Shown in pieces: positions 16,399 to 23,787 of a stretch of DNA of 34,279 nucleotides; positions within the stretch are counted from its first letter, which is position 1; each line of letters opens with the position of its first letter. Source of the DNA: Deltaproteobacteria bacterium (GTDB lineage: Bacteria > Myxococcota > SpSt-1050 > JACRCP01); NCBI GenBank assembly GCA_016218965.1, contig JACRCP010000132.1:1-34279 (forward strand), read 5' to 3'. The notes beneath the pieces were generated by a model. It saw nothing but the letters and a program-made list of their open reading frames with translations. It searched no databases and was not told where the DNA came from. Both the position numbers and the translations under genes were made by a program.

Positions 16399-18438
16399 CT
16401 AGGGCTTGCAGCAGGCGCCCTCGAAGCAGGCGTAGTCCTGCGGGCACGCGCTGTCGTCGTTGCACGGCGCGAACGTCTCGACGCACTCGCCGTGGCACGG
16501 CCCCTCGTAGGCCACCTCAACGCCGGCGCATTTGGCCTCGCACGGGTTGCCGTAGGTCCTGCCGTCCTTCCCGCAGACCGGAGCGTAGTACATAGGGCAG
16601 GCGCAGCCCACGAACTGGCAACAGCCGTTCACGCAGGCATACGAATCGACACCGATTGGGCAGTCGGCGTCCGCCTGGCACGCCGGCATGCCGGACGCGT
16701 CGCAGAAGTTCTCGGAGCACGTCATCGTGACCGAGCCGTCGGGGTTGAAGCAGCGCTCGCAGAGCCGGCCGCTCGAGTCCCTGAACGTCTCGCACTTGAT
16801 CGGCGGCTCGTTGCACTTGCAGATCTCGCAGCCGCGTTCGTCAATCGCGAACCCGTATTCGCAGAAGAGTTCGCACAGGACAGGCTCGCATTCCGGGGAC
16901 CTGGGCATGCAGACGCCGGGGGAGTTGGGACACTTCTCGCCGGTGCTCGCGTCGCATTTGTACATCGGCTGGCAGTAGTACCCCTCGGGGCAGTCCGCGT
17001 CGGTGTAGCACTCCTTCTCGACCGGCACGCAGTAGCCGTAGCAGACGTCGGGGCAGGCCATGCCGCCGGAGGGGTCGCAGCCCGGGGGCGGCATGCAGAC
17101 CTCGTCTGCGTTGCACCTTGTGCCCTGCGGGCAGTCCCAGTCGGACATGCACTGGGCCTTGCACTCGCCCTTGTAGACCACCTCGACGCCCGCGCATCTC
17201 GCCTCGCATTCGTTGCCGTAGCTGTTCCCGTCGGCGCCGCAGACAGGGTCGTAGTAGAGCGGGCAGGCGCAGCCCACGAGCTGGCAGCAGCCGTTCACGC
17301 AGGCCCAGCCTTCCACGCCGATGGGGCAGTCCATGTCCGAACCGCAGACGTACCCCTCTTTGCAGATCTCCGGGCAGCTGCAGCAGGAGCCGTCGGGGCG
17401 GCACTCGTAGCCGGGATCGCACGCGAAATCGGCGCCGCACACGCCGTCGGAGCGGGCGTAGCACATGCAACCCTGGCCGCATTCGCCCTCATGCGCGATT
17501 TCGACCTCGGCGCACATGGCGAAACACTCGTTGCCGTAGGTCACGCCGTCGGTGCCGCACACGGGCGCGTACAACTCGTAACAAATGCACGACTCATAGG
17601 GGAGACAGATGCCCTCGCTGGGGATCACGCCGCCTTCGCCGCCGGTGTCCGGGTCTGTCACCGCAACGCCAGGCATGGCGCAGTAGTAGCCCTCGGGGCA
17701 GTCCTCATCGGACATGCACCTGACCTCTTCGGACCTCTTGACGCAGACACCCTCGACCGGGATGCATTCTACAGAGTTGCCTCCCGGGTCCGTGCCGTTC
17801 GAACCGCCGGAGCCACCGGAGTCCGTCCCATCGCCCGGGACGTCGCAGCCAGGAACGGGCGCGCCGTCCTTTCCGTAGACCATCGGGTACTCGCAGTAAT
17901 AGCCCTCGGGGCAGTCGGTGTCGGAGGTGCAGCCCGCCGGTTGGGGAACGCACTTGCCGTAGCAGGGCTGGACCTCGGGGCAGTCCTCTGTGCCTTCGGA
18001 ACCGGGTGCGCAGGGCGACATCGGGCAGGGGCCGTACTCGCAGACCTCGCCGGCCGCGCACTCCGAGCCGTCCTTGCACACCTTCTCCTCGCCGCAGACG
18101 ATCTGGCAGGAGCCGGACTTGCAGACGGGACGTGGTGTGGCGCCGTCTGCACATCCTATCTCGGGAATAGCGCCCTTGGCGCAGTCCGCGTCGGTCGTGC
18201 ACTCGCCGCCGGACGAGCAGTTCCACGTGCACTGACCCGACTCGCACGCCCATTCGCCCACACACTCGATGTGGTCAAGCCCCTCGCAGTCGGCCGCAGT
18301 GGCGCACTTGTCGCCGACCCCGCCGCCGTCGCTTGCATTGTCGGTCTCGCGAATCTCGCAGCCGCCCAGGGCGGCGCCAGTCGCGAGCAATGCCGCGATA
18401 CAAAACGGCATCGCACAGTACTTCCAGATACTTCTCAT
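16399..18438 (-). CDS. lipoprotein with three Kazal domains and an antistasin-like domain
   Basis: Probable surface-exposed serine-protease inhibitor. The 679-aa product starts at ATG 18438, with AGGAGG 6 bases upstream (GTG 18441 would be too close). The signal peptide ends LGGC. Short C...DADCPEGYYC-type units are spread over the whole protein. Three Kazal domains are clear: about residues 282-321 (APVCGTDGVTYGNECFAMC), 383-423 (DPVCGADGNSYGNECEARC) and 607-648 (APVCGKDGRTYGNPCEAKC). An antistasin-like unit lies near 516-543 (CELFCEYGFAIDERGCEICKC). All Kazal domains keep the VCGxDGxxYGNxC core. Known bacterial and eukaryotic Kazal proteins block trypsin- and subtilisin-like proteases. The target here is unknown. 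A strong terminator follows. Confidence 0.85.
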   Translation of the reverse strand: MRSIWKYCAMPFCIAALLATGAALGGCEIRETDNASDGGGVGDKCATAADCEGLDHIECVGEWACESGQCTWNCSSGGECTTDADCAKGAIPEIGCADGATPRPVCKSGSCQIVCGEEKVCKDGSECAAGEVCEYGPCPMSPCAPGSEGTEDCPEVQPCYGKCVPQPAGCTSDTDCPEGYYCEYPMVYGKDGAPVPGCDVPGDGTDSGGSGGSNGTDPGGNSVECIPVEGVCVKRSEEVRCMSDEDCPEGYYCAMPGVAVTDPDTGGEGGVIPSEGICLPYESCICYELYAPVCGTDGVTYGNECFAMCAEVEIAHEGECGQGCMCYARSDGVCGADFACDPGYECRPDGSCCSCPEICKEGYVCGSDMDCPIGVEGWACVNGCCQLVGCACPLYYDPVCGADGNSYGNECEARCAGVEVVYKGECKAQCMSDWDCPQGTRCNADEVCMPPPGCDPSGGMACPDVCYGYCVPVEKECYTDADCPEGYYCQPMYKCDASTGEKCPNSPGVCMPRSPECEPVLCELFCEYGFAIDERGCEICKCNEPPIKCETFRDSSGRLCERCFNPDGSVTMTCSENFCDASGMPACQADADCPIGVDSYACVNGCCQFVGCACPMYYAPVCGKDGRTYGNPCEAKCAGVEVAYEGPCHGECVETFAPCNDDSACPQDYACFEGACCKP

Positions 18439-18633
18439 CACGTACCTCCTGTTGAAATTTCACCGAACTGGTTGTGCTACCAACTATCTACCACCTCGTT
18501 ATTGACACCTCCTTTTGAGTTCTTTTGTGCGGGCTTGACCTTTGGCTCCAAGGATCACCCGCAAGGACCGTGCCTCAAGGGGCTTTCCCTGCAACCTGTT
18601 GTAATTCCCTGTAAATTCATTCTCGCCCATTTG

Positions 18634-18855
18634 TTATTGTGCGGTTGGATTTTGCGCTCCCCCCATTTTTTTCAAAAATCTGCTTCCCCAACCCACTACA
18701 AAACCTATTTCGCCGTAAGGATTTACATCCTGCGCGCCGCTGTCCATGCCTCCATCGAGGATTCGAGTATCCGCGCCGTCTCCGCATCCGGACAGCAAGA
18801 AGAAACCCAAGGCGCACACGACGAGCAAAGCGACTGCACAAAACGACCTTTTCAT
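18634..18855 (-). CDS. small lipoprotein of 73 aa, unknown function
   Basis: ATG 18855 is preceded by AAGGAAG. The product has a basic start (MKRS), a hydrophobic core and the lipobox LSGC, followed by GDGADTRILDGGMDSGAQD, the beginning of the acidic spacer seen in the neighbours. The remaining 35 residues show no domain. It may be a genuine small lipoprotein, or a larger cysteine-rich one cut short. It lies 41 bases after the stop of the Dickkopf-like gene, in the same direction. The 195 bases between it and the Kazal gene contain no other gene. They hold two strong Shine-Dalgarno-like sequences (AGGAGG at 18445-18450 and AAAGGAGGTG near 18510), only the first being followed by a start codon. 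Confidence 0.55.
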   Translation of the reverse strand: MKRSFCAVALLVVCALGFFLLSGCGDGADTRILDGGMDSGAQDVNPYGEIGFVVGWGSRFLKKMGGAQNPTAQ

Positions 18856-18896
18856 CCGAGACTTCCTTTTCAAAACGGGTCAAGACGACGCTGTTT

Positions 18897-20621
18897 TTAT
18901 TGCTGTCCCTTCTTCGAAGTTGGACGAAAAAGCCAAGGCGGCGGGGCCTGTTTGCAGTCTTCAAGCGGCCCAACAAACTCGGGATGCTCGTGCTCGGGGA
19001 TGCACTTTTGCGTGAGGTTTTCGTACGAACACTTCATCCCGGGGCCGCATTGGCCCATGTAGCACTGCTCCCCAAACGGCGTGCACGGGAACCTGCCGCA
19101 GGGATCCGGCTGTTCCATCGGTTTCGGGCAGTTCAGCCTCGGCGCGCAGGGCTTGTCGACCGGCATGCTCGTGCAGCCCTGGCCTGCGGAGCATGACGCG
19201 TCGCACTCCGGCGGCGCCCCGTAGCAGACCTCGCCCTCGGCCGCCTCCTTCATGCAGAAATAATAACCGCCGAGGTAGCCGCAATAGAGTCCCTCCTGGC
19301 ACCCCTCCTCGTAGTTGTTGCAATCCTCGCCCAGATAGCCCTCTTTGACCCGCTTGCAGACGGGAATACCGCCGGCGACAGGGGCGCACACCAGATCGTC
19401 GCTTTCACAAACGGCGAAGGCGCCGCACGGCTCGTCTTCGCCCGCCAAAACCGGCGACACGCATTTCCCCTTGTCGCAGACAAGCCCTGAGGGGCAGGCG
19501 GGCTGCGAGCCGAGGCACGGGTCGCCCTCTTCGGGCTCCTTGACGCAAGTCCCGCCGCTGCAAACAAGCCTTGTGTCCTGCGCATAGCAGCTGTAACTGT
19601 ACTCACCCTCGCATTCGTCGCCCTTCGTCGGCATCCGGACGCAGGTTCCGTCCCCGGTCGCGTCCTTCACGCAGGCCAGCCCCGGTTCGCACAAGAGTTG
19701 ATACGTGCACTTCTCGCCTTCCTTTGCGTTCGTCATGCACAGAACGTCCCCCACGCACGAGGCCCCCTTGGCGCACTCCCGGTACGCGCCGCATGGTTCG
19801 CCGGGGCCGGGAAGCTTCTTGCAGGCGCCGCACTTGTCGCTCTTTGAACCGGCGGCGCAGTACAGGCCTTCGGAACAACCATCCTCGAATCGATCGGCGG
19901 ACAAGACGATTATGTCGGTGTCCCACCAGCCGTAGTTCCGGAACGGTGTGCACGGCGCATTCTCCGCAAGGCAGCTTCCGGCAAACAGATCCTCGCAGGG
20001 ATCAGGCAGGCGGAGCGGGCATCTGGAGTCATATTCTGAAAGGCATGCATCCAGCTTGCCGGCGTGATAGGCCCGCTCACCGGAGTCCAGCAACGGCCTG
20101 TAGATCGCGTCAAGAAGGGCAAGACACTCGAGCTTCGCGAAGGCCAGGCAGTCTTGGGGCGGATTCACGTAGTGCGAGCACCTTCGGACCCACGAGCAGT
20201 GAACGGGCGCCACGCGGGAGCAAAAATCTTCCGGATTCAGGGCATCCCCCTCGCATGTGACCGGCTGCCCGCCGTCATCGCCCCCGTCGGTGGCGGCGTC
20301 CCAGATCGGGCCTCCATCCGTCCCCGCATCCTTGGGTCGGTCCGCATCCGCCCCCGCATCACCCGCATCGTCCGCGCCCCCCTTGACGCAGAGATCCGCG
20401 ACGCAAGACAGCCCGTCGTTGCAGGTTCCGTTTCCGTAGCAGGGTCCGCCCTCGGTGCCGGGCTCCTTCCCGCCTGCGTCAGGTTCGGCACCGGCGTCCG
20501 GGTACGTTGCGCCGTCGTCTCCAGCCTCGACGTCCGCAACGCCGCTTGCCGTCCCGTCATTGCACCCGCAGAACGCGGCAACGGCCAGAAAAGCCATTAC
20601 CGGCTCCAAGTCGCGAATCAT
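18897..20621 (-). CDS. cysteine-rich lipoprotein with Dickkopf-like repeats
   Basis: Exported protein of about 574 aa, function unknown. The start is placed at ATG 20621 (MIRDLEPVMAFLAVAAFCGC). ATG 20597 has a better GGAG but would leave a signal peptide with no basic residue, and 20630 is also possible. An acidic spacer follows the lipid-bearing Cys. The rest carries regularly spaced units of the type GEPCGAYRECAKGASC, GEKCTYQLLCEPGLAC, GDPCLGSQPACPSGLVCDKG and GEDCNNYEEGCQEGLYC. This Gly-Glu-x-Cys pattern is often annotated as Dickkopf N-terminal-like cysteine-rich in myxobacterial proteins. The start lies about 10 bases past the stop of the 20632-23637 gene, so translation is probably coupled. 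Confidence 0.75.
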   Translation of the reverse strand: MIRDLEPVMAFLAVAAFCGCNDGTASGVADVEAGDDGATYPDAGAEPDAGGKEPGTEGGPCYGNGTCNDGLSCVADLCVKGGADDAGDAGADADRPKDAGTDGGPIWDAATDGGDDGGQPVTCEGDALNPEDFCSRVAPVHCSWVRRCSHYVNPPQDCLAFAKLECLALLDAIYRPLLDSGERAYHAGKLDACLSEYDSRCPLRLPDPCEDLFAGSCLAENAPCTPFRNYGWWDTDIIVLSADRFEDGCSEGLYCAAGSKSDKCGACKKLPGPGEPCGAYRECAKGASCVGDVLCMTNAKEGEKCTYQLLCEPGLACVKDATGDGTCVRMPTKGDECEGEYSYSCYAQDTRLVCSGGTCVKEPEEGDPCLGSQPACPSGLVCDKGKCVSPVLAGEDEPCGAFAVCESDDLVCAPVAGGIPVCKRVKEGYLGEDCNNYEEGCQEGLYCGYLGGYYFCMKEAAEGEVCYGAPPECDASCSAGQGCTSMPVDKPCAPRLNCPKPMEQPDPCGRFPCTPFGEQCYMGQCGPGMKCSYENLTQKCIPEHEHPEFVGPLEDCKQAPPPWLFRPTSKKGQQ

Positions 20622-20631
20622 GCTGTACATC

Positions 20632-23600
20632 TCAGATGCCCACGGCGGCGCACGAGCAGCCGGCGGATTCGCCCTCGATCTTCGGCTTCCTCCCGGAGCC
20701 GGCATCTCCCGTTGAGGCGGGGCCGCTGTCCTCTCCCGCCGGGACGCCGCCATCGTATGCGGGGCCGCCGCCGTCATTCTTCTGGCCGCCGTCAGCCGCC
20801 GTGCCGCCGTCGGGCGTGATAAACCCGCCGTCCTCTACAGGTGTATTCTCATAGAAGCACTCCCCGCCGCGGCAGACCTGGCCCTGCGGGCAGTTCACGC
20901 TGAGGCACGGATCATCCTTGCACTGTCCGTCCACGCAGACATATCCGGTCCCGCAGTTCTTCGCGGCGCACGGGTCGTCCACGCAACGACCGTCTTTGCA
21001 GTACTTCCCGGCCGGACACCCCACGTAGGAGCAGGGGTCTTCCACGCACGCGCCGCCCCTGCATGTCTTTCCGACGGGGCATGAAACCGCGGCGCACGAC
21101 GGCTCGCATTTCCCCATTTCGCAGACCTGGCCCGCGGGGCAGCCCGTCACATTGCACGGGTCCACCTGACAGTTCCCGTTGGCGCAGATCATCCCTTCCG
21201 GGCAGCCCGAATCGCGGCAGTCCTGCGCGACGCAGTTCCCATCCATGCAGCGCTTTCCGCTCTCGCACTGCTTGTCCGTGCACGGGTCATAGCAGGTGCC
21301 CGTGCCCTCGTCGCAAAGGTACGGCGGATCGCACTTCACGCCGTTGCAGGGACTCAGGCAGTAGTACCCGGTGCCCCCGGACCCCGCTGTCTTGCAGACC
21401 ATCCCGCTGGGGCATTCGTTGTTGACGCACCGGCCGACGCATTCGCCGTTGATGCATTTCTCCGCCGGGTCGCCGCATTCGGCCCCGTCGTCCGCCGGGC
21501 CGTTGCAGTCTTCATCGAGCCCGTTGCACTCCTCATCCGGCACGTCCCCGCACAGGCCGCACGCGTTTCTTGTGCCCTCGTCCACCACGCCATTGCAGTT
21601 GTTGTCTAGACCGTCGCAGGCCTCGGGCGAGGGGCTCTTGTCGGGAACGCAGACAGTCTTTCCACCCTCGCACCTGGTCGTCCCGAACGCGCAGACCCCG
21701 GGCTGCCCCGTGGCGCACGGTTTTCCGCCGCCCGGGTTCCCGTTGTCGGCCGTCCCGTCGCAATCGTCATCGACGCCGTTGCACTCTTCGGGCCCGGGGG
21801 TCTGGTTGGGGACGCACTCGAGCTTGCAGTTTTTGCACTCGTACGTCCCGGCCTTGCAGGCGTTGGGGGTCTGGGCCGTGCACGCCCCCCAGCCTCCCGG
21901 CGGCACGTTGTCGGTCACCTTGTCGCAGTCGTCGTCCTTGCAGTTGCACTCCTCGGGCTTCGGCTGTGCGGCGGTGCAGTCTGTCCACTGCCCCGCGACG
22001 CAGGTCTCGGTTCCGGAGCCGCATGTCGTCGAGCAGGGCCTCGTCATGTTGTCCACCTTGCCGTCGCAGTCGTTGTCCTGGCCGTCGCAGAGTTCGGCCG
22101 TTGGCTGCCAGTTGACGGTGATGTCCTTGAGCGAGGGGGTGGAGTTTTCGCTGTCGGGCGAGTAGAATTCGACGACGACCTCCAAGTAACGCCCCTGCGA
22201 GGAGAGGGAGCCTCCGTTTTGCACGTACTCCCAGTTGCCGGAGCCGGGGGTGGGGCCCACACGGGCCTTCACGCTCAACGTCGAGCCGCCGGGAGTGACC
22301 GCCGTCCACGAGATGGACAGGACGGCGGGGGCGCAGACGAGGTCATGGCTCGCGGACCAGGTCCCGCGGCCCTCCGGCGCGATGCGCTGGAGCTGGGCGC
22401 CGGTCATGTCGCTGTATGTATACGGGTTCCTCCCGCCCGTCGGGTGGCTCCCGAGCACGACGCCGTCCGCGGACCTGATCCTTACCGCCGTCCCCTGCTT
22501 GTTGTTGCAGACAGAGCAGTCGCTCCCCTCGCAGCTCCTGTTGATGGCCCAAATATTGTTGTCGCTGTCCACCGCCACGCCGACCGGGCCGTCCATGGAT
22601 TGGGTCACGTAGAGCATCGGCTTGGCGGTGGCGGGGTCGATCTTGGCCACCCGGTTCCCGCACCCGTCGTTTACCTGGCAGTTGCACGACATCGCCACCC
22701 AGATGTAGCCGTTCTGGTCCACCGCAATGCCGCGAGCGGCGCCGCACCCGCCGGCGCCGTTGCAGTCGGAGGCGTTGATGTTCGCGAGCGGGAGGACACT
22801 CTCCCTCAGGACGACGCCGGAATTCCTGTCGAGCTGGTACACCCCGTGGTCCCCCCAGCTCGCTATCCACGGATTGTCGTCGTCGTCAACGGCTATCCCG
22901 TAACAGTCGTACTTGCCCTGGGGCATCTGACTCCAGACGATCTGGTTCGTGCCGGCGTTGATCTTCGTCACGGTGTGCACCTGCTGGGCCGGAGGGGGAT
23001 CCCAGTCGTACTTGCTGGCCACGAAAATGTTCCCCTGGCTGTCGGCGGCGGCGCCGTACGGCCGCGGCACGCCGGAAACCTCTCCCAGGACCGCGCCCGT
23101 TGCACGGTCTATTTTCACCATCTTGTCGCAGTCCCAAAGCCCCACCCAGAGGTTACCCCACTTGTCAATGGCCAGCCCCCGGGCCACGTTGCAGTTGTTG
23201 TCCGGACGGCTCCGCCAGAGAACCTGGTCCGAGTTCTTGTCGAGCTTCGCCACAGTGCCGTTGCCGCGGCACGCGACGTAGCCGTACTGCTCGAGGTCCA
23301 CCGCCGTCCGCGACGGGTCCCAGCACACGTCGCGGTAGACGGCCACGAGGCTGCCGGTGTCCGTGTCGATCTTGCCGACCGTGTTGTCCGGCGAGTTCGA
23401 GACAAAAAGGTACGGTGCGACGAACTGCGCCTGGCCCCGGTTGAGATCCACCTGGTCCGGGATATTGCTGTTTGTGTTCTGGTACTGGCCGGTCTTGAAG
23501 TCGGCTGTGAGAGTCCATGTCTTGGAACCGGCCCACGACCAGACAGGGAAAGCGACAATGCCCGCTACAACTGCCGCTGTCAGCATGTCTCTCCGCATGT

Positions 23601-23637
23601 CAGTCCACGTACCATTCCCACAATTCATCCCTTTCAT
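20632..23637 (-). CDS. beta-propeller protein with MopE-like and CPxGxxC repeats and a CxC C-terminus
   Basis: Large exported protein of 1001 aa. ATG 23637 is fixed by AGGAGG 7 bases upstream. A signal-peptide core follows (MRRDMLTAAVVAGIVAFP, cut near WSWAGS). Residues of about 40-440 form an NHL or virginiamycin-B-lyase-like beta-propeller (repeats of GIAVDxxGNxWVA). A beta-sandwich region follows. Then come five MopE-type putative metal-binding repeats (CDGQDNDCDGKVD, CNGVDDDCDGTAD, CDGLDNNCNGVVD and two variants) at about 510-715, and nine short units of the form CxxxxCPxGxxCxxGxC at about 730-940. An acidic spacer and the terminal GCSCAAVGI close the protein. Function unknown; a secreted or surface adhesin or structural protein is likely. 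The last nonapeptide matches the end of the phospholipase-like protein at 3850. Confidence 0.82.
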   Translation of the reverse strand: MKGMNCGNGTWTDMRRDMLTAAVVAGIVAFPVWSWAGSKTWTLTADFKTGQYQNTNSNIPDQVDLNRGQAQFVAPYLFVSNSPDNTVGKIDTDTGSLVAVYRDVCWDPSRTAVDLEQYGYVACRGNGTVAKLDKNSDQVLWRSRPDNNCNVARGLAIDKWGNLWVGLWDCDKMVKIDRATGAVLGEVSGVPRPYGAAADSQGNIFVASKYDWDPPPAQQVHTVTKINAGTNQIVWSQMPQGKYDCYGIAVDDDDNPWIASWGDHGVYQLDRNSGVVLRESVLPLANINASDCNGAGGCGAARGIAVDQNGYIWVAMSCNCQVNDGCGNRVAKIDPATAKPMLYVTQSMDGPVGVAVDSDNNIWAINRSCEGSDCSVCNNKQGTAVRIRSADGVVLGSHPTGGRNPYTYSDMTGAQLQRIAPEGRGTWSASHDLVCAPAVLSISWTAVTPGGSTLSVKARVGPTPGSGNWEYVQNGGSLSSQGRYLEVVVEFYSPDSENSTPSLKDITVNWQPTAELCDGQDNDCDGKVDNMTRPCSTTCGSGTETCVAGQWTDCTAAQPKPEECNCKDDDCDKVTDNVPPGGWGACTAQTPNACKAGTYECKNCKLECVPNQTPGPEECNGVDDDCDGTADNGNPGGGKPCATGQPGVCAFGTTRCEGGKTVCVPDKSPSPEACDGLDNNCNGVVDEGTRNACGLCGDVPDEECNGLDEDCNGPADDGAECGDPAEKCINGECVGRCVNNECPSGMVCKTAGSGGTGYYCLSPCNGVKCDPPYLCDEGTGTCYDPCTDKQCESGKRCMDGNCVAQDCRDSGCPEGMICANGNCQVDPCNVTGCPAGQVCEMGKCEPSCAAVSCPVGKTCRGGACVEDPCSYVGCPAGKYCKDGRCVDDPCAAKNCGTGYVCVDGQCKDDPCLSVNCPQGQVCRGGECFYENTPVEDGGFITPDGGTAADGGQKNDGGGPAYDGGVPAGEDSGPASTGDAGSGRKPKIEGESAGCSCAAVGI

Positions 23638-23681
23638 GACTTCACCTCCTGCATCTGGGCATTTCCCGACAATGCGGCTTG

Positions 23682-23687
23682 ATAATA
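23682..23687 (-). promoter_or_regulatory. possible -10 box of the beta-propeller gene
   Basis: TATTAT on the minus strand, about 45 bases before the ATG at 23637. The -35 position is poor (about GAACCT). A promoter is expected here because a terminator closes the preceding unit at 23722-23758. Confidence 0.3.
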
Positions 23688-23721
23688 CCACGTATTGAAT
23701 TCAAAGGTTCATCCCGACAAA

Positions 23722-23758
23722 CAAAATCCCCTCCCGGTCACGTTGCGGCCGGGAGGGG
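23722..23758 (-). terminator. intrinsic terminator closing the sigma-caspase-ZU5 unit
   Basis: Perfect 10-bp stem (23728-23737 with 23749-23758, CCCCTCCCGG) with an 11-base loop. On the minus strand it is followed by ATTTTGTTTG. It lies 30 bases after the stop of the 23788-25665 gene. Confidence 0.8.
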
Positions 23759-23787
23759 CAATGGGAAACGCGTTTTCCACCCGACCG

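Noticed and set aside
16492..19062. An 856-codon plus-strand open frame opposite the Kazal and small lipoprotein genes
   Set aside because: It is alanine/valine-rich with no domain, and crosses two real minus-strand genes and a gap. Antisense frames of this kind are common at high GC.
20840..21480. Regularly spaced repetitive DNA resembling a CRISPR array
   Set aside because: The repeats are imperfect and in codon phase. They encode the CPxGxxC units of the propeller protein, with no identical repeat/spacer structure.
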